A DNA stretch of 64,000 nt, from NCBI GenBank assembly GCA_964651705.1, contig CAZYWZ010000007.1:36524-100523 (forward strand), given 5' to 3'. Each line of letters starts with the position of its first letter. The stretch's first letter is position 1. The translations under genes and the position numbers were made by a program. Source of the stretch: JADLBR01 sp964651705 (GTDB lineage Bacteria > Verrucomicrobiota > Verrucomicrobiia > JADLBR01). Below, one piece after another: positions 46,142 to 54,927 of this stretch. The notes under the pieces are model-generated. The model searched no databases. It had not been told where the DNA came from and worked only from the letters and a program-made list of their open reading frames with translations.

Positions 46142-48945
46142 TGATAGATCTCCACTCGAACCGGACCCATCAGGCCGGATGGCTGGAGCGGATCCTCGGA
46201 GGCATAGCCCTGAAAGGCTTTGAGCGTCCGGGGCCCCTTCTCAAGCTTGAGGTTGCTCTTGGTGACGCGCCGCTCTGGAGGGAGCGCCGCGTCGCCGATC
46301 AGGCGATTGGCCCACGGGTTGGTGACGGCGATCTCCAGCGCGTTCGTTCCCTCCCGGAGCGTCCCGGTCAATCCAATCTGCCACGGCGCGGTCCAGACGA
46401 TGCCGAGGTCCCGGCCATTGAGCCGCACCTCCGCCAACGCCACCACCTCCCCCAATTGCAGGATGGCCTTATGCGCCGCCTGATCCGCCGAAATTTCAAA
46501 CTCTTTGCGGTAGATCGCCGTGCCCGAAAAGTGTTTGATGCCTCCGTCCGCGTGAAGGCTCCAGTCGACGAGCCCGTCGAACACCGCACGCTCCGGCGCG
46601 CCGCGCCCGTCCTGGAAACTCACCTCCCACGGCCCTCCTAATTCCACCGTTGCGGCGGGTTTCCGCGAACCCCCATCGCCGCGCCTCGCCACGCGTCCCT
46701 CCGCCGCCTTCCTGAACACCACGAAAACGGACCCGTCCTTCGGTAGCTCCAGCGGCACGCGCGCGCGCCCATCCGGCGCCACATCCCATTCGATCTGAGT
46801 GTCGACCGTGCCGCCGACCGCATCCCACAGCTCGGGCCGTTTGCCCCGGACGCGGAAAAGGCAGTCCGCCTTCCCCTCGCCGGCCACAAAATAGATATCG
46901 GCATCCCCATCGCGCCGGTGCGTGTACTCGAACGGCCCCTCGAAGTCGGGCGGCAGCCCTCTCTCCTTCAGCGCCTCGGCCAGGGTCGGGGAATCCGCCC
47001 ACAGCGCCTCGGCAAGCGCGCGCACCTCATCGTCGGCCGACCCGAGGTCAACCGCCCGCCGCGGCCTGCGCTCGCCGAAAACGACAGGCACCCCCTCGCG
47101 CCGCAGCGCCCCGATCTTCTTGAGCGCCGGCAACGATGCCCGCTCGCCGTCGAGATCCACGGCCAGCACGCGGTAGCCCATGCCGTCGGGCAGGACGAGT
47201 TCGCCATCCTTGGCCGACGCGCGCCCGAGCAGGGCCTCGGTGCTGATCACGTCATACCCGTGCCCCAGGGGCAAGGCGATCGTGGCAGCCGCGCTCCAGT
47301 TGGTCGTGAAGCGGCCCCAGTGCTGATACGGGACATCGCCAACGTAGGCGCACACGTCCGCAACGAATCTCCCCCGCCGCAGCATGTGCTGGCACCTGCC
47401 CAGATAGGCCAAAAAAGGGGCGGCCTGCTCGAACCACGTCACCTTCGGGTTGATGTGCGTCCCCGCGAAATACTCGCTGCCCGGCACGCCGAACTCTCGC
47501 GGCGAGCATGTGAACGTATGCCAGATGAGGTGGTTGACGCCATCGATGAAACTCTCGTCGCCAGCCCGTTTCAGGATCGCCGGATACGGCGTCCAGTGCC
47601 GCTGCATGTGCGTGAAGGCCTCCGCCGCCGCAAGCCGCTTGCCATACACGTGCGCCGTCATGGCCTGCGCCCGGCTCAACTGCCGCCCGCTCCGGTCGGG
47701 CTTGCCCGTGAACCAGAACTCGCCCTGCGGCATGTCGGTCTGCGCGAGGAACGCCAACTGGTCCGCCTCGCCAAAGACCTCGGGCTTGCGCACCCATGGC
47801 CCTCCCGATTCCGCGTGCCAGCGCAGCCCGCGCTCATGGCACAGCGCCATCATCTTCCCATAGAAATTATCCCGGAAACAGTCGTTCCGCGCGCGGCGAT
47901 AGTCCCCCACGAATCGCGCGGAGGCCTCGTCCCCCTTGACGACAAACCCCGCCAGCACCGGCAACCAGGGCCGGATGGCGTATCCCCGATATTCTCGGAA
48001 GGCATCCTCGAACGCTCCCGTCCACGTCGGCACCGCGCCCTCCCAGCTCACGCTATAGAAATGCGTCAGCGTCTTTCCCGCCAGCGGACCCGCGTCCGAG
48101 ATGATGGCGTCACCCATCCGGCGGAAATGCCCCTCCACCGCCTCCGGGTCCAGCACGTCGACGTCGTACTCGTGGCCATCGATGGTCGTGTGGCCGAAGC
48201 GCACCAGCGCCCATTGTCCCCCCGGCACGTCCCACCCCAGCCTCCCGCCATCACCCACCTTATCCGTCAGCTCGATGACCTCCTCCGCCACCCGGCGCTC
48301 GGTCGCCTTCTGCCCATCGACCCGCTTGCCCGAGGTCGCGCTCATCGTGAATAGGCCATCGCCCGCGTTGAACCACTCCCCGTCGCCCCCGATCGGCGCG
48401 CCGCTGTACCGCGCGGCAAAGGTCGCGATGTCCCAGTAGTGTTTCCGCCCGGGAGGTTGCAGCACCGTTTCGAGGCGCTTGCCCCCTGCAATCGGGGTGG
48501 TCTGGCAGATGAGCCGCTTCGGCGCGTCCGCGCCCACCTCCCACGGCCCCTTCAGCGCGCCCGCGCAACTGCTCAGATTGACGCTGACCCCCAGCCCCAC
48601 GCGCGCCGCCTCCCGGATGCCGAACGCCAGCAGCTCCCGCCACTCCGCGCTCATGAATTCCATCTTGGGCTCCGGCAACACGAGATGCCCCTCGTCGTCC
48701 CAGTAGCCGCGCGCGTCGAACATCAGCAGGCCGCCGAAACCCACCCGGCGCATCGCCTCCATGTCCGAGGTGATGGTCTCCCGGTCCACGTGCCCGTTGA
48801 GCCACCACCAGTACGCCCACGGCCGATCCGATACCGGAACGTCTCGGAAACCCTCCTCCAGCGCGCCATGCGCGGCGATCGGTTCGGGCGAGGCCGCAAT
48901 CAATGGCGACGCGGCGGACATCAGGACAACGGCAAGGGTCTTCAT
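46138..48945 (-). CDS. GH106 alpha-L-rhamnosidase-like glycoside hydrolase
   Basis: A 935-residue secreted enzyme. A signal peptide (MKTLAVVLMSAASPLIAASP) is followed by the GH106 opening DRPWAYWWWLNGHVDRETIT, GFGGLLMFDARGYW, FMSAEWRELLAFGIREAARVGL, VSVNLSSCAGALKGPW. A large central part includes FYSVSWEGAVPTWT, RDNFYGKMMALCHERGLRWHAE, SGGPW and FWFTGK. The C-terminal beta-sandwich (about 800-935, FEISADQAAHKAILQLGEV, NGRDLGIVWTAPW, NPWANRLIGDA) is typical of GH2/GH106. The likely activity is hydrolysis of terminal alpha-L-rhamnose from plant or algal polysaccharide. The start is moved to 48945, where the signal peptide begins. Confidence 0.87.
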   Translation of the reverse strand: MKTLAVVLMSAASPLIAASPEPIAAHGALEEGFRDVPVSDRPWAYWWWLNGHVDRETITSDMEAMRRVGFGGLLMFDARGYWDDEGHLVLPEPKMEFMSAEWRELLAFGIREAARVGLGVSVNLSSCAGALKGPWEVGADAPKRLICQTTPIAGGKRLETVLQPPGRKHYWDIATFAARYSGAPIGGDGEWFNAGDGLFTMSATSGKRVDGQKATERRVAEEVIELTDKVGDGGRLGWDVPGGQWALVRFGHTTIDGHEYDVDVLDPEAVEGHFRRMGDAIISDAGPLAGKTLTHFYSVSWEGAVPTWTGAFEDAFREYRGYAIRPWLPVLAGFVVKGDEASARFVGDYRRARNDCFRDNFYGKMMALCHERGLRWHAESGGPWVRKPEVFGEADQLAFLAQTDMPQGEFWFTGKPDRSGRQLSRAQAMTAHVYGKRLAAAEAFTHMQRHWTPYPAILKRAGDESFIDGVNHLIWHTFTCSPREFGVPGSEYFAGTHINPKVTWFEQAAPFLAYLGRCQHMLRRGRFVADVCAYVGDVPYQHWGRFTTNWSAAATIALPLGHGYDVISTEALLGRASAKDGELVLPDGMGYRVLAVDLDGERASLPALKKIGALRREGVPVVFGERRPRRAVDLGSADDEVRALAEALWADSPTLAEALKERGLPPDFEGPFEYTHRRDGDADIYFVAGEGKADCLFRVRGKRPELWDAVGGTVDTQIEWDVAPDGRARVPLELPKDGSVFVVFRKAAEGRVARRGDGGSRKPAATVELGGPWEVSFQDGRGAPERAVFDGLVDWSLHADGGIKHFSGTAIYRKEFEISADQAAHKAILQLGEVVALAEVRLNGRDLGIVWTAPWQIGLTGTLREGTNALEIAVTNPWANRLIGDAALPPERRVTKSNLKLEKGPRTLKAFQGYASEDPLQPSGLMGPVRVEIYQ

Positions 48946-49053
48946 GGCAAATGGAAACCTTGAAATTAGCCGCCCCGGACCACCGTTGCCAACGCAGATC
49001 ATCACGCGCTCGCCAGCGATGAACGTGACTCTAATCGTTGTGCAGTGATGACT

Positions 49054-49188
49054 TCACCTTCGACCCGCCGCCTTCGCGGGCGCAGGTCGCCCCGGTCCCA
49101 CCACCTTCCTCGGGTCGAACTCCAAGTTCCGCGAGCCGGAGGGATTGAACTTCACCTCGCAGTACATCGTCTTCTTTGAACCAAAGGA
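49054..49188 (-). other. Possible 3' remnant of a leftward gene in the 353-base gap
   Basis: One minus-strand frame reads without interruption from about 49188 to a TGA at 49054-49056, ending FNPSGSRNLEFDPRKVVGPG followed by a basic Ala/Arg tail. It has no start of its own and is cut upstream by the repeat at 49193. Compositionally it looks like a real protein C-terminus, but I cannot name it. Apart from this and the repeat, 49006-49358 holds nothing I recognise. Confidence 0.25.
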
Positions 49189-49192
49189 AAGG

Positions 49193-49250
49193 GGTCAGTC
49201 ATGGTTTATTGATGTCGACGCGCTAGAAGGGCAAAATACCATGACTGACC
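49193..49250 (+). repeat. 13-bp perfect inverted repeat with GGGGTCAG/CTGACCCC ends
   Basis: GGTCAGTCATGGT (49193-49205) and ACCATGACTGACC (49238-49250) are exact reverse complements. Just outside lie AAAGGGGTCAG on the left and GTCTGACCCCTTTTTCGGG on the right. Such GGGGTCAG-type palindromes often flank REP-associated (Y1/IS200-like) transposases, but no transposase gene is present. Confidence 0.55.
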
Positions 49251-49358
49251 TCTTTTTCGGGTCTGACCCCTTTTTCGGGCGACCTCTTATTCGGGGCGAT
49301 GGAAACCGCGAGGCAACCGATGGCCCACGCGACGTGCCAGATTCTCATGCGGTTCCGA

Positions 49359-51017
49359 CTAGGGCCCATTCACGAGGTCCCCGAATGCCTTGAGCAGCCC
49401 ATACTTCTTCCGCCAGGGGGTGTACATGAGACCGCGGGCGCCGGGCGTTCTCCGCACCAGCCCGAGCCAGCCTCCGACATCGCCGAGATCATCCGCGTCG
49501 TAGTAACAGGCCGCGAGAGTCTGGAATCCTCTCTCCGAGAAGAAACGGAGGCTCTCGGCGCGGGGCTTGCCCCCCCAGACCGCGAGGATGACGTCCTTGG
49601 GCAAATGTTCCCACGAGCCCGTGAAATCGCCCTCGACCAGATAGTAATCGCCGTGGGCGTTGTGCCCCGGGTCGAACATGTCGGACCACACGTAGACCCT
49701 TGCCCCCGGCATGTGACGCCGGATCGCCTCGGCCTGCGCGGCGATGGTATCCCCCAATAGCCGGGCCATGTCCTTGCCACGGCAGGCGGCACACGTGCCC
49801 CCGGCGCGGACCTCGTCCATGTTCAACAGGACGGCCCGTGGCCGGAGCCGCTCCGCCAACAGTTTTGCCTCGTGGTCATAGATCTCCGCCAGCGCCGGTT
49901 CGGCCATGCAGACCGTCACCTGCGAATCGTTGATTAGCATCGGATGATACCAGCTCGCCCGCAGGGAATCGCTGTCGCGGATTCGCCCGCCTCGCAAGAC
50001 CCTCAGGGGCATCGCTTCGCCATCGACCCGATACGGACTCATACCGGGATCCACCGGGGCGGCGTAGTCCTTCCCCTCGACGAACGTGGCGGTCCCATCC
50101 TGGCTCTGGACGGTGACCGGCGTGCCGGGTCGATGCAGCACGTTGATCGGCCCGATCTCCTCGATGGACCAGTCGTCCAGCCAGAGCTTGCCCCCCTTGC
50201 CGCCCCACATGCCCGCGTAAACGCGCACCTGATCGAAATCGAGGCTGTTGAACACCGTCACCAGCCTCCGCCAATCCCCCGTGGCCGAAAGGTCGAACTG
50301 CCGGGGCGCGAGAGTCCGCTTGCCCCCGAGCACCTGAAGGGCAAACCCGTCAGCAGGCGCCAACCCCTCGGTCTTCACCCAGAGGGTCATCCGGTAGCAG
50401 CGGCGCGGCCGCACCCGGACCTCCTGCATGACGCGCCCGTGGCCATGCGGGTTTGACCCGAAGTTCTCGAGGCGGAGCGAGCATTCCCCTCCGTGCCGCA
50501 CCGCCGCATCCGCAAAACTCACCACGCCGGGACCATCGTGAAAGCGATAACCCTTGAAACGATTTCCATCGCGCGCCTCGAAATCCCCATTCGCGATCCG
50601 GACGGCCCCATCCGGCACCAGACGCGCCTCGTCACCCCGCACCCAGAATGGCGCGCCATCGACGAGAAATCCCTCGGCCAGATTCCTGTCGTGCGACAGG
50701 ATCCCCCCGCCATACCCGACGGAGAATATCGCGGGAATGGCCTCCACCCCGCGCCGCTCGCACGCCTCGCGAACCCTCTCAAGGCGGGCGAAGAAGTCCT
50801 CCTTCTTTCTGCATAGCGTGTCGAGGCCCAGCGAAAGCACCGCCCCGTTGATGCCGTGGTCGGCGCCGGCCTCGATAACGCGACACACCTCCGCGCATTC
50901 CGCGTCATCGCGCAATTGCCAACCGAACACCCAGACGAAGCGGTCGGCCAAAGGCGCGGGCGAGGCGCCCGACCATCGCGGCACGGACAGCAGCAGGACG
51001 ACGGCAAGCGCTCTCAT
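49359..51017 (-). CDS. Secreted GH20-like / unclassified TIM-barrel glycosidase candidate with a carbohydrate-binding insert
   Basis: A 552-residue exported protein (signal MRALAVVLLLSVPRWSGA). The N-terminal barrel strands (RFVWVFGWQLRDDAECAEV, HGINGAVLSLGLDTL, GVEAIPAIFSVGYGGG) are interrupted at about 145-265 by a beta-sandwich CBM-like domain (GDFEARDGNRFKGYRFHDG, YAGMWGGKGGKLWLDDWSIEE). The barrel then resumes with AVLLNMDEVRAGGTCAACRG, ARVYVWSDMFDPGHNAHGDY and VILAVWGGKPRAESLRFF. The Asp-Glu pair in NMDEVR occupies the place of the GH20 catalytic pair, which is why GH20-like is suggested; overall similarity is weak. The start is set at the signal peptide Met. Confidence 0.7.
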   Translation of the reverse strand: MRALAVVLLLSVPRWSGASPAPLADRFVWVFGWQLRDDAECAEVCRVIEAGADHGINGAVLSLGLDTLCRKKEDFFARLERVREACERRGVEAIPAIFSVGYGGGILSHDRNLAEGFLVDGAPFWVRGDEARLVPDGAVRIANGDFEARDGNRFKGYRFHDGPGVVSFADAAVRHGGECSLRLENFGSNPHGHGRVMQEVRVRPRRCYRMTLWVKTEGLAPADGFALQVLGGKRTLAPRQFDLSATGDWRRLVTVFNSLDFDQVRVYAGMWGGKGGKLWLDDWSIEEIGPINVLHRPGTPVTVQSQDGTATFVEGKDYAAPVDPGMSPYRVDGEAMPLRVLRGGRIRDSDSLRASWYHPMLINDSQVTVCMAEPALAEIYDHEAKLLAERLRPRAVLLNMDEVRAGGTCAACRGKDMARLLGDTIAAQAEAIRRHMPGARVYVWSDMFDPGHNAHGDYYLVEGDFTGSWEHLPKDVILAVWGGKPRAESLRFFSERGFQTLAACYYDADDLGDVGGWLGLVRRTPGARGLMYTPWRKKYGLLKAFGDLVNGP

Positions 51018-51177
51018 GGCACCGGAGCATCCGAAGGCTACTCGCACCGCATCGAAGTTACCAGCGCGGATCCGCATCCGGGTCGGCCTGGCGCCAAGAC
51101 GCCACCCATCGCCGGGACCGTTCAAGCGGCTACGTTTGCCTTGGCACTGTGCCCGGGGCGCGGTGTATCCTAAATCA

Positions 51178-53082
51178 ATGGCTCACTTCCCTCTAGAGTG
51201 TGTCGCGCTGCTGGCCGCGGGCGCGGCACTCCAAGCCCAAGACTCCGCCAACGCCCTGACCGACGAGCAGATCGCGCACGTCCGCGATGGCTGCGATGCC
51301 AGGATGCGGGCCGCTTTCGAAAGCGACCGCGGCAAGCCCCTCGTGCGCGCAAAGAAGCGCCCGCCGTTGCGCCCCGGTGCCGGCAATTACGTCCGGCATT
51401 ATTCCTTCTCCATCGTGGAATTCGCGACCCGCTGCTTTGTCCTGAACGAGCAGATCGCCGAGGCCAACGCCGCGCTGATCGAGAACGCGCGGCATTACCT
51501 CGATAACCCGAATGACCTCAACGACCGCGACAGCTTCCACTGGCACTCGGAGATGCTCTGTCGCCTCGTGAGTTCCTTCGGGGCCAAGGGCTCGGTGGCG
51601 CCGCGCCGCATGACCGCCGAGGCCGAATCGCGGGTCATGGCGTCGCTCGCTCGGTTCTGCGCCCGCAACGCCCCGATCGATCGCGCAGAAGTCGAAAAAT
51701 CCCGCACCTGGCATATCCACGAATCCGAGAACCACCACGCCCAGGGATTCACCTCATACTGGCACTTCGCCAAACTGGCCAAGGACTCCCCAGACTTCAA
51801 AAACCTCAAATACGAGGACGGCTCCACGCCCGCGCGGCAGTACGCGGCGTGGAATGATTACATCAAGGCCTATTGCCTGGAGCGCGCCAGGAAGGGCCTC
51901 TTCATCGAGGTCGGCAGCGAGGGATACAACGCCGTCACGCTAAAGGGGTTTTATAATGTCCTGGATTTCGCCGACGACCCGGAACTGCAGCGTCGGGCGA
52001 GATGCCTGCTGGATCTCTACTGGGCGACGTGGGCGCAGGAGCAGATCGATGGCGTGCTCGGTGGCGGCAAATCGCGCATCTACCAGACCGGCGGCGACCG
52101 CCACGGGACCCACTCGGAAATCTACTCCCTCGCGTGGTACTACTTCGGGATCGGCGAGGCCCCGGAGGTCAATTGCCCCACGCTGAGCGCACTGATGAGC
52201 CCCTATCGCCCGCCGCCCATCGTGGTCGACCTGGCGCTCGATGTGGCCGGGCGCGGCACCTACGCCATCGGCGGGCGCCCGCCCGGCCTGGCGGAAGAGG
52301 GGTATGATAACTCGCCCGATTACCGCGTGCGCGCGGACGCGGGCGGCATCCACCGATACAGCTGGTGCACGCCCGATTATATCCTCGGCACCTGCATGTT
52401 CGAGGCGAGGCCGATGGAGGACTGGGCCCGCATCAGCTCGCAAAACCGATGGCATGGCGTCATTTTCGCGGGAGCCACCGACGCCCGCATCGTCCCCCAG
52501 GTCGAGGCGAAGGACCACCGGAGAACCGTCAACGCCCAGTGGTCCGCGCAGAGCAAGGGCACCCTCATCTGCCAGAAACTCAAGACGAGCAAGGATGCCA
52601 AGACGATGCGGGTCTGGTTTTCCAAGGCGGGCCTATCCGAGCCCGCCGAAGAGGACGGCTGGGTTTTCGTCGAATCTGCCGGCGCCCACGCTGCCGTCCG
52701 GGCGGTTCAGGGCGACACCACCTGGGAACCTTCGGGGGATCGCTACGACGGCAAATGGCTCCGATGCACCGACGCGCTCACCCCCGTCATCCTCGAGGTG
52801 GCCCGCAACCAGGACTTCGCCAGCCCTTCCGCCTTCCGGTCTGCGGTCAAGGGTTCGCCCCTCCAGATGAAAAAGGACACCCTCACGTACCGCGGGCTCG
52901 GCGGCGAGACATTCACGTTCTTCGCCGACCAAAGCGAACCACCCCAGATCAACGGCGAGCGCATCGACTACGCGCCGCCAAAGGCCTTCGATAGCCCGTT
53001 TGTGCAGGGGGCCTTTGATAGCGGGGTCGTCACGATCCACAAGGGATCGCGAACGCTCCGCCTCGACTTCAACCGGCCGTGA
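51178..53082 (+). CDS. Secreted alpha/alpha-toroid protein, possible polysaccharide lyase
   Basis: A 634-residue exported protein. After a signal segment (MAHFPLECVALLAAGAALQA), residues about 25-330 are helical with many His/Trp/Tyr residues (DSFHWHSEMLCRLVSSFGA, TWHIHESENHHAQGFTSYW, FIEVGSEGYNAVTLKGFYN). This is typical of the toroid of alginate/heparinase-type lyases; ESENHH and the later YxxxxxY pattern are candidate catalytic elements. Residues about 350-634 are beta-rich (YRVRADAGGIHRYSWCTPDY, QNRWHGVIFAGATDARIVPQ), like the C-terminal sandwich of those lyases. I cannot assign a PL family. The gene is divergent from the GH20-like gene, 160 bases apart. Confidence 0.72.
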   Translation: MAHFPLECVALLAAGAALQAQDSANALTDEQIAHVRDGCDARMRAAFESDRGKPLVRAKKRPPLRPGAGNYVRHYSFSIVEFATRCFVLNEQIAEANAALIENARHYLDNPNDLNDRDSFHWHSEMLCRLVSSFGAKGSVAPRRMTAEAESRVMASLARFCARNAPIDRAEVEKSRTWHIHESENHHAQGFTSYWHFAKLAKDSPDFKNLKYEDGSTPARQYAAWNDYIKAYCLERARKGLFIEVGSEGYNAVTLKGFYNVLDFADDPELQRRARCLLDLYWATWAQEQIDGVLGGGKSRIYQTGGDRHGTHSEIYSLAWYYFGIGEAPEVNCPTLSALMSPYRPPPIVVDLALDVAGRGTYAIGGRPPGLAEEGYDNSPDYRVRADAGGIHRYSWCTPDYILGTCMFEARPMEDWARISSQNRWHGVIFAGATDARIVPQVEAKDHRRTVNAQWSAQSKGTLICQKLKTSKDAKTMRVWFSKAGLSEPAEEDGWVFVESAGAHAAVRAVQGDTTWEPSGDRYDGKWLRCTDALTPVILEVARNQDFASPSAFRSAVKGSPLQMKKDTLTYRGLGGETFTFFADQSEPPQINGERIDYAPPKAFDSPFVQGAFDSGVVTIHKGSRTLRLDFNRP

Positions 53083-53211
53083 TTACTTGGCGCACTCGGT
53101 CTGCACGGCAACGCCGCCGCCGCAGGTGCCGCAGCACGATTTTTCCTTCGGGCAGGACGCGCAGCCCACGAGGAACAGACCGGTCAAGACAACAAAGAGG
53201 ATGCTTTTCAT
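53083..53211 (-). CDS. Tiny cysteine-rich lipoprotein (42 residues)
   Basis: ATG at 53211 to TAA at 53083 encodes MKSILFVVLTGLFLVGCASC followed by PKEKSCCGTCGGGVAVQTEC and AK. A short lipoprotein signal with lipobox LVGC (Cys17) is followed by seven closely spaced residues of CxxC and CC type (Cys20, 26, 27, 30, 40), suggesting metal or thiol chemistry at a membrane surface. The stop directly abuts the stop of the convergent gene, and the 5' side is divergent from the sulfatase, so it is a self-contained unit. The ribosome site is weak. Confidence 0.6.
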   Translation of the reverse strand: MKSILFVVLTGLFLVGCASCPKEKSCCGTCGGGVAVQTECAK

Positions 53212-53241
53212 AGAGACTGCTGTTTAGCACGATTGGGGCAA

Positions 53242-54717
53242 ATGCCAACTCCCATGTTTTTTCGGTACGCCACGCTCACGGCACTCGTCGCGATGGCCGC
53301 GCCCGGGCCGGACAGCGCGGCGGCGGCGAAACCGAACGTCCTGTTCATACTCACCGAGGATCAGGGCGAGCACCTCGGCTGCCTCAACACGCCGGGGCTG
53401 AGGACGCCGCACATGGACGCGCTGGCCGCCGCGGGCGTCCTGTTCAAAAACGCGTTCGTGGCGTATCCCGTGTGCTCCGCCTCCAAGGCCGCCATCTACA
53501 CCGGCCTCCATAGCCACGCCAACGGCATCCTCAACAACACCGTCAACTACCACAAGCCGGCCGACAAGGTGACACCCGCCGAGCGCGCCCACGCCCTCTT
53601 CCGCACCAACCGCATCAGGGACGGGATCCCAACGTTGACCGAGATCCTTCGCGAAAACGGCTACTATCAGGGCGCCACCCACAAGCTCCATGTCGTCCCG
53701 AACGAGAAGTTCCCGTACGACGAATTCCTGCAGGCCACCAATGGCAAAACCGCATCCGGGTTTCTCTCCCGCGCCACCAAGACGGGGAAGCCCTGGTTCC
53801 TGATGTACAACATACCCAATTCCCATCGACCCTATCCCGACAGCGACAAGACGCCCATCCGCGTCAAGCCCGCGGAGGTGAGGATCCCCGCCTTCCTGCC
53901 AGACACGCCGACCGTCCGCAAAGACTGGTCCGAATACCTCGCCGCCATCGAGGAGACCGATGCGCTCGTCGGCGAGGGGTTGGCCGCGCTCCGCGATTCC
54001 GGCCAAGAGGAGCGCACCATCATCGTATTCCTCGGGGACCACGGCCCCACTTTCCAACACGGAAAGATGACGCTCTACGACCTCGGGCTCCGCACGCCCC
54101 TCATCATCCGCGCCCCCGGCATACCGGGCGGACACACGACCGACGCGCTCGCCAGCACGGTCGATCTGCTCCCCACCCTGCTCGACCTCATCGGCCTGCC
54201 TCCCCCGAAGAACTCGCACGGCATCTCCTTGCGCCCCGCCCTCGAGCAACGGCCCGGCGCCAGCGGCCGCGCGTTTGTCTTCGCCGAGATCTCCAACAAG
54301 GGCGCCCTGCCCAACGACGGCATCCAGGAGCGATCCGCCTTCGACGGCCGATGGCACCTCATCTATCGCGAGAAGATCGAGACCGCGTGGCGGCAGGTCA
54401 ACGCCGACAGCCGATTCTGGAAAACCTGGGGCAACCGCACCTACGACGAGACCGTCCGCGTGAAGGAAAAATTCCCCGAACAGTTCCGCATCCTCGCCGA
54501 GATGGACCCGCAGAATCTCGGCGGCAGAGTTCCCGCCATCGAACTGTACGATCTCCAGTCGGATCCCGACGAGATGAACGACCTCGCCGACAGCACGCTC
54601 AATCGCGGCGAGCTAAAGCGCCTCTATGACGCGCTCCGGCAGTGGGCCAAGGACACCGGAGATCCCGCCGTCAGGCCGCCGCCCAACCCACCATCGCCAA
54701 GGGCGGGCCGTGACTGA
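53242..54717 (+). CDS. Secreted type I sulfatase with unusual CSASK active-site motif
   Basis: A 491-residue S1 sulfatase (signal peptide to about residue 29). It starts PNVLFILTEDQGEHLGC and carries metal and substrate motifs GLRTPHMDALAAAGVLF, FLGDHGPTFQHGKMTLYD (the GDHG metal site plus the usual Lys) and GKPWFLMYNIPNSHRPY. It ends YDLQSDPDEMNDLAD. The motif for formylglycine formation reads CSASK (Cys78 to Lys82) where C-x-P/A-x-R is usual: the Ala is tolerated, but Arg is replaced by Lys. It resembles the heparan-N-sulfatase-like branch. ATG at 53242 follows GGGG; a TTG at 53233 is possible. Confidence 0.9.
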   Translation: MPTPMFFRYATLTALVAMAAPGPDSAAAAKPNVLFILTEDQGEHLGCLNTPGLRTPHMDALAAAGVLFKNAFVAYPVCSASKAAIYTGLHSHANGILNNTVNYHKPADKVTPAERAHALFRTNRIRDGIPTLTEILRENGYYQGATHKLHVVPNEKFPYDEFLQATNGKTASGFLSRATKTGKPWFLMYNIPNSHRPYPDSDKTPIRVKPAEVRIPAFLPDTPTVRKDWSEYLAAIEETDALVGEGLAALRDSGQEERTIIVFLGDHGPTFQHGKMTLYDLGLRTPLIIRAPGIPGGHTTDALASTVDLLPTLLDLIGLPPPKNSHGISLRPALEQRPGASGRAFVFAEISNKGALPNDGIQERSAFDGRWHLIYREKIETAWRQVNADSRFWKTWGNRTYDETVRVKEKFPEQFRILAEMDPQNLGGRVPAIELYDLQSDPDEMNDLADSTLNRGELKRLYDALRQWAKDTGDPAVRPPPNPPSPRAGRD

Positions 54718-54724
54718 GATTGTG

Positions 54725-54907
54725 AGATCCCATGCCCCGCAGACGGGGCACCACCGCGTGTGAAAATGTAGCCCATCTGGTAACAGATGGGCCACGCGTG
54801 GGGAGATCCACGGCCTCACGGCCGTGGCACCGGGACGGAAAATGGTAGGCTGCGCCTTGGCGCACGCCGCCGAATCGAATGTCCGCGTGCGCCAAGGCGC
54901 AGCCTAC
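54725..54907 (-). repeat. Composite palindromic repeats, copies 2 and 3 in tandem
   Basis: Read on the minus strand, copy 3 (about 54802-54907) is a 20-bp-class stem of GTAGGCTGCGCCTTGGCGCA type ending CTAC, then CATTTTCCGTCCCGGTG, then CCACGGC/GCCGTGG and ATCTCC. Copy 2 (about 54725-54795) is GCCCATCTG/CAGATGGGC ending CTAC, then ATTTTCACACGCGGTG, then TGCCCC/GGGGCA and GGGATCTC. Both have the same part order as 3920-4038, with different stems that stay paired. They fill the gap between the convergent sulfatase and zinc-ribbon genes. Confidence 0.75.
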
Positions 54908-54927
54908 ATCGCGACCCAATTTTCGAG

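Noticed and set aside
54725..54907. Riboswitch or structured ncRNA
   Set aside because: The hairpins lie between convergent stop codons and recur as mobile-type repeats with varying stems; no riboswitch core motif is visible.
3920..54907. CRISPR array made of the palindromic repeats
   Set aside because: Copies are scattered, differ in stem sequence and lack regular spacers; no cas genes are present.
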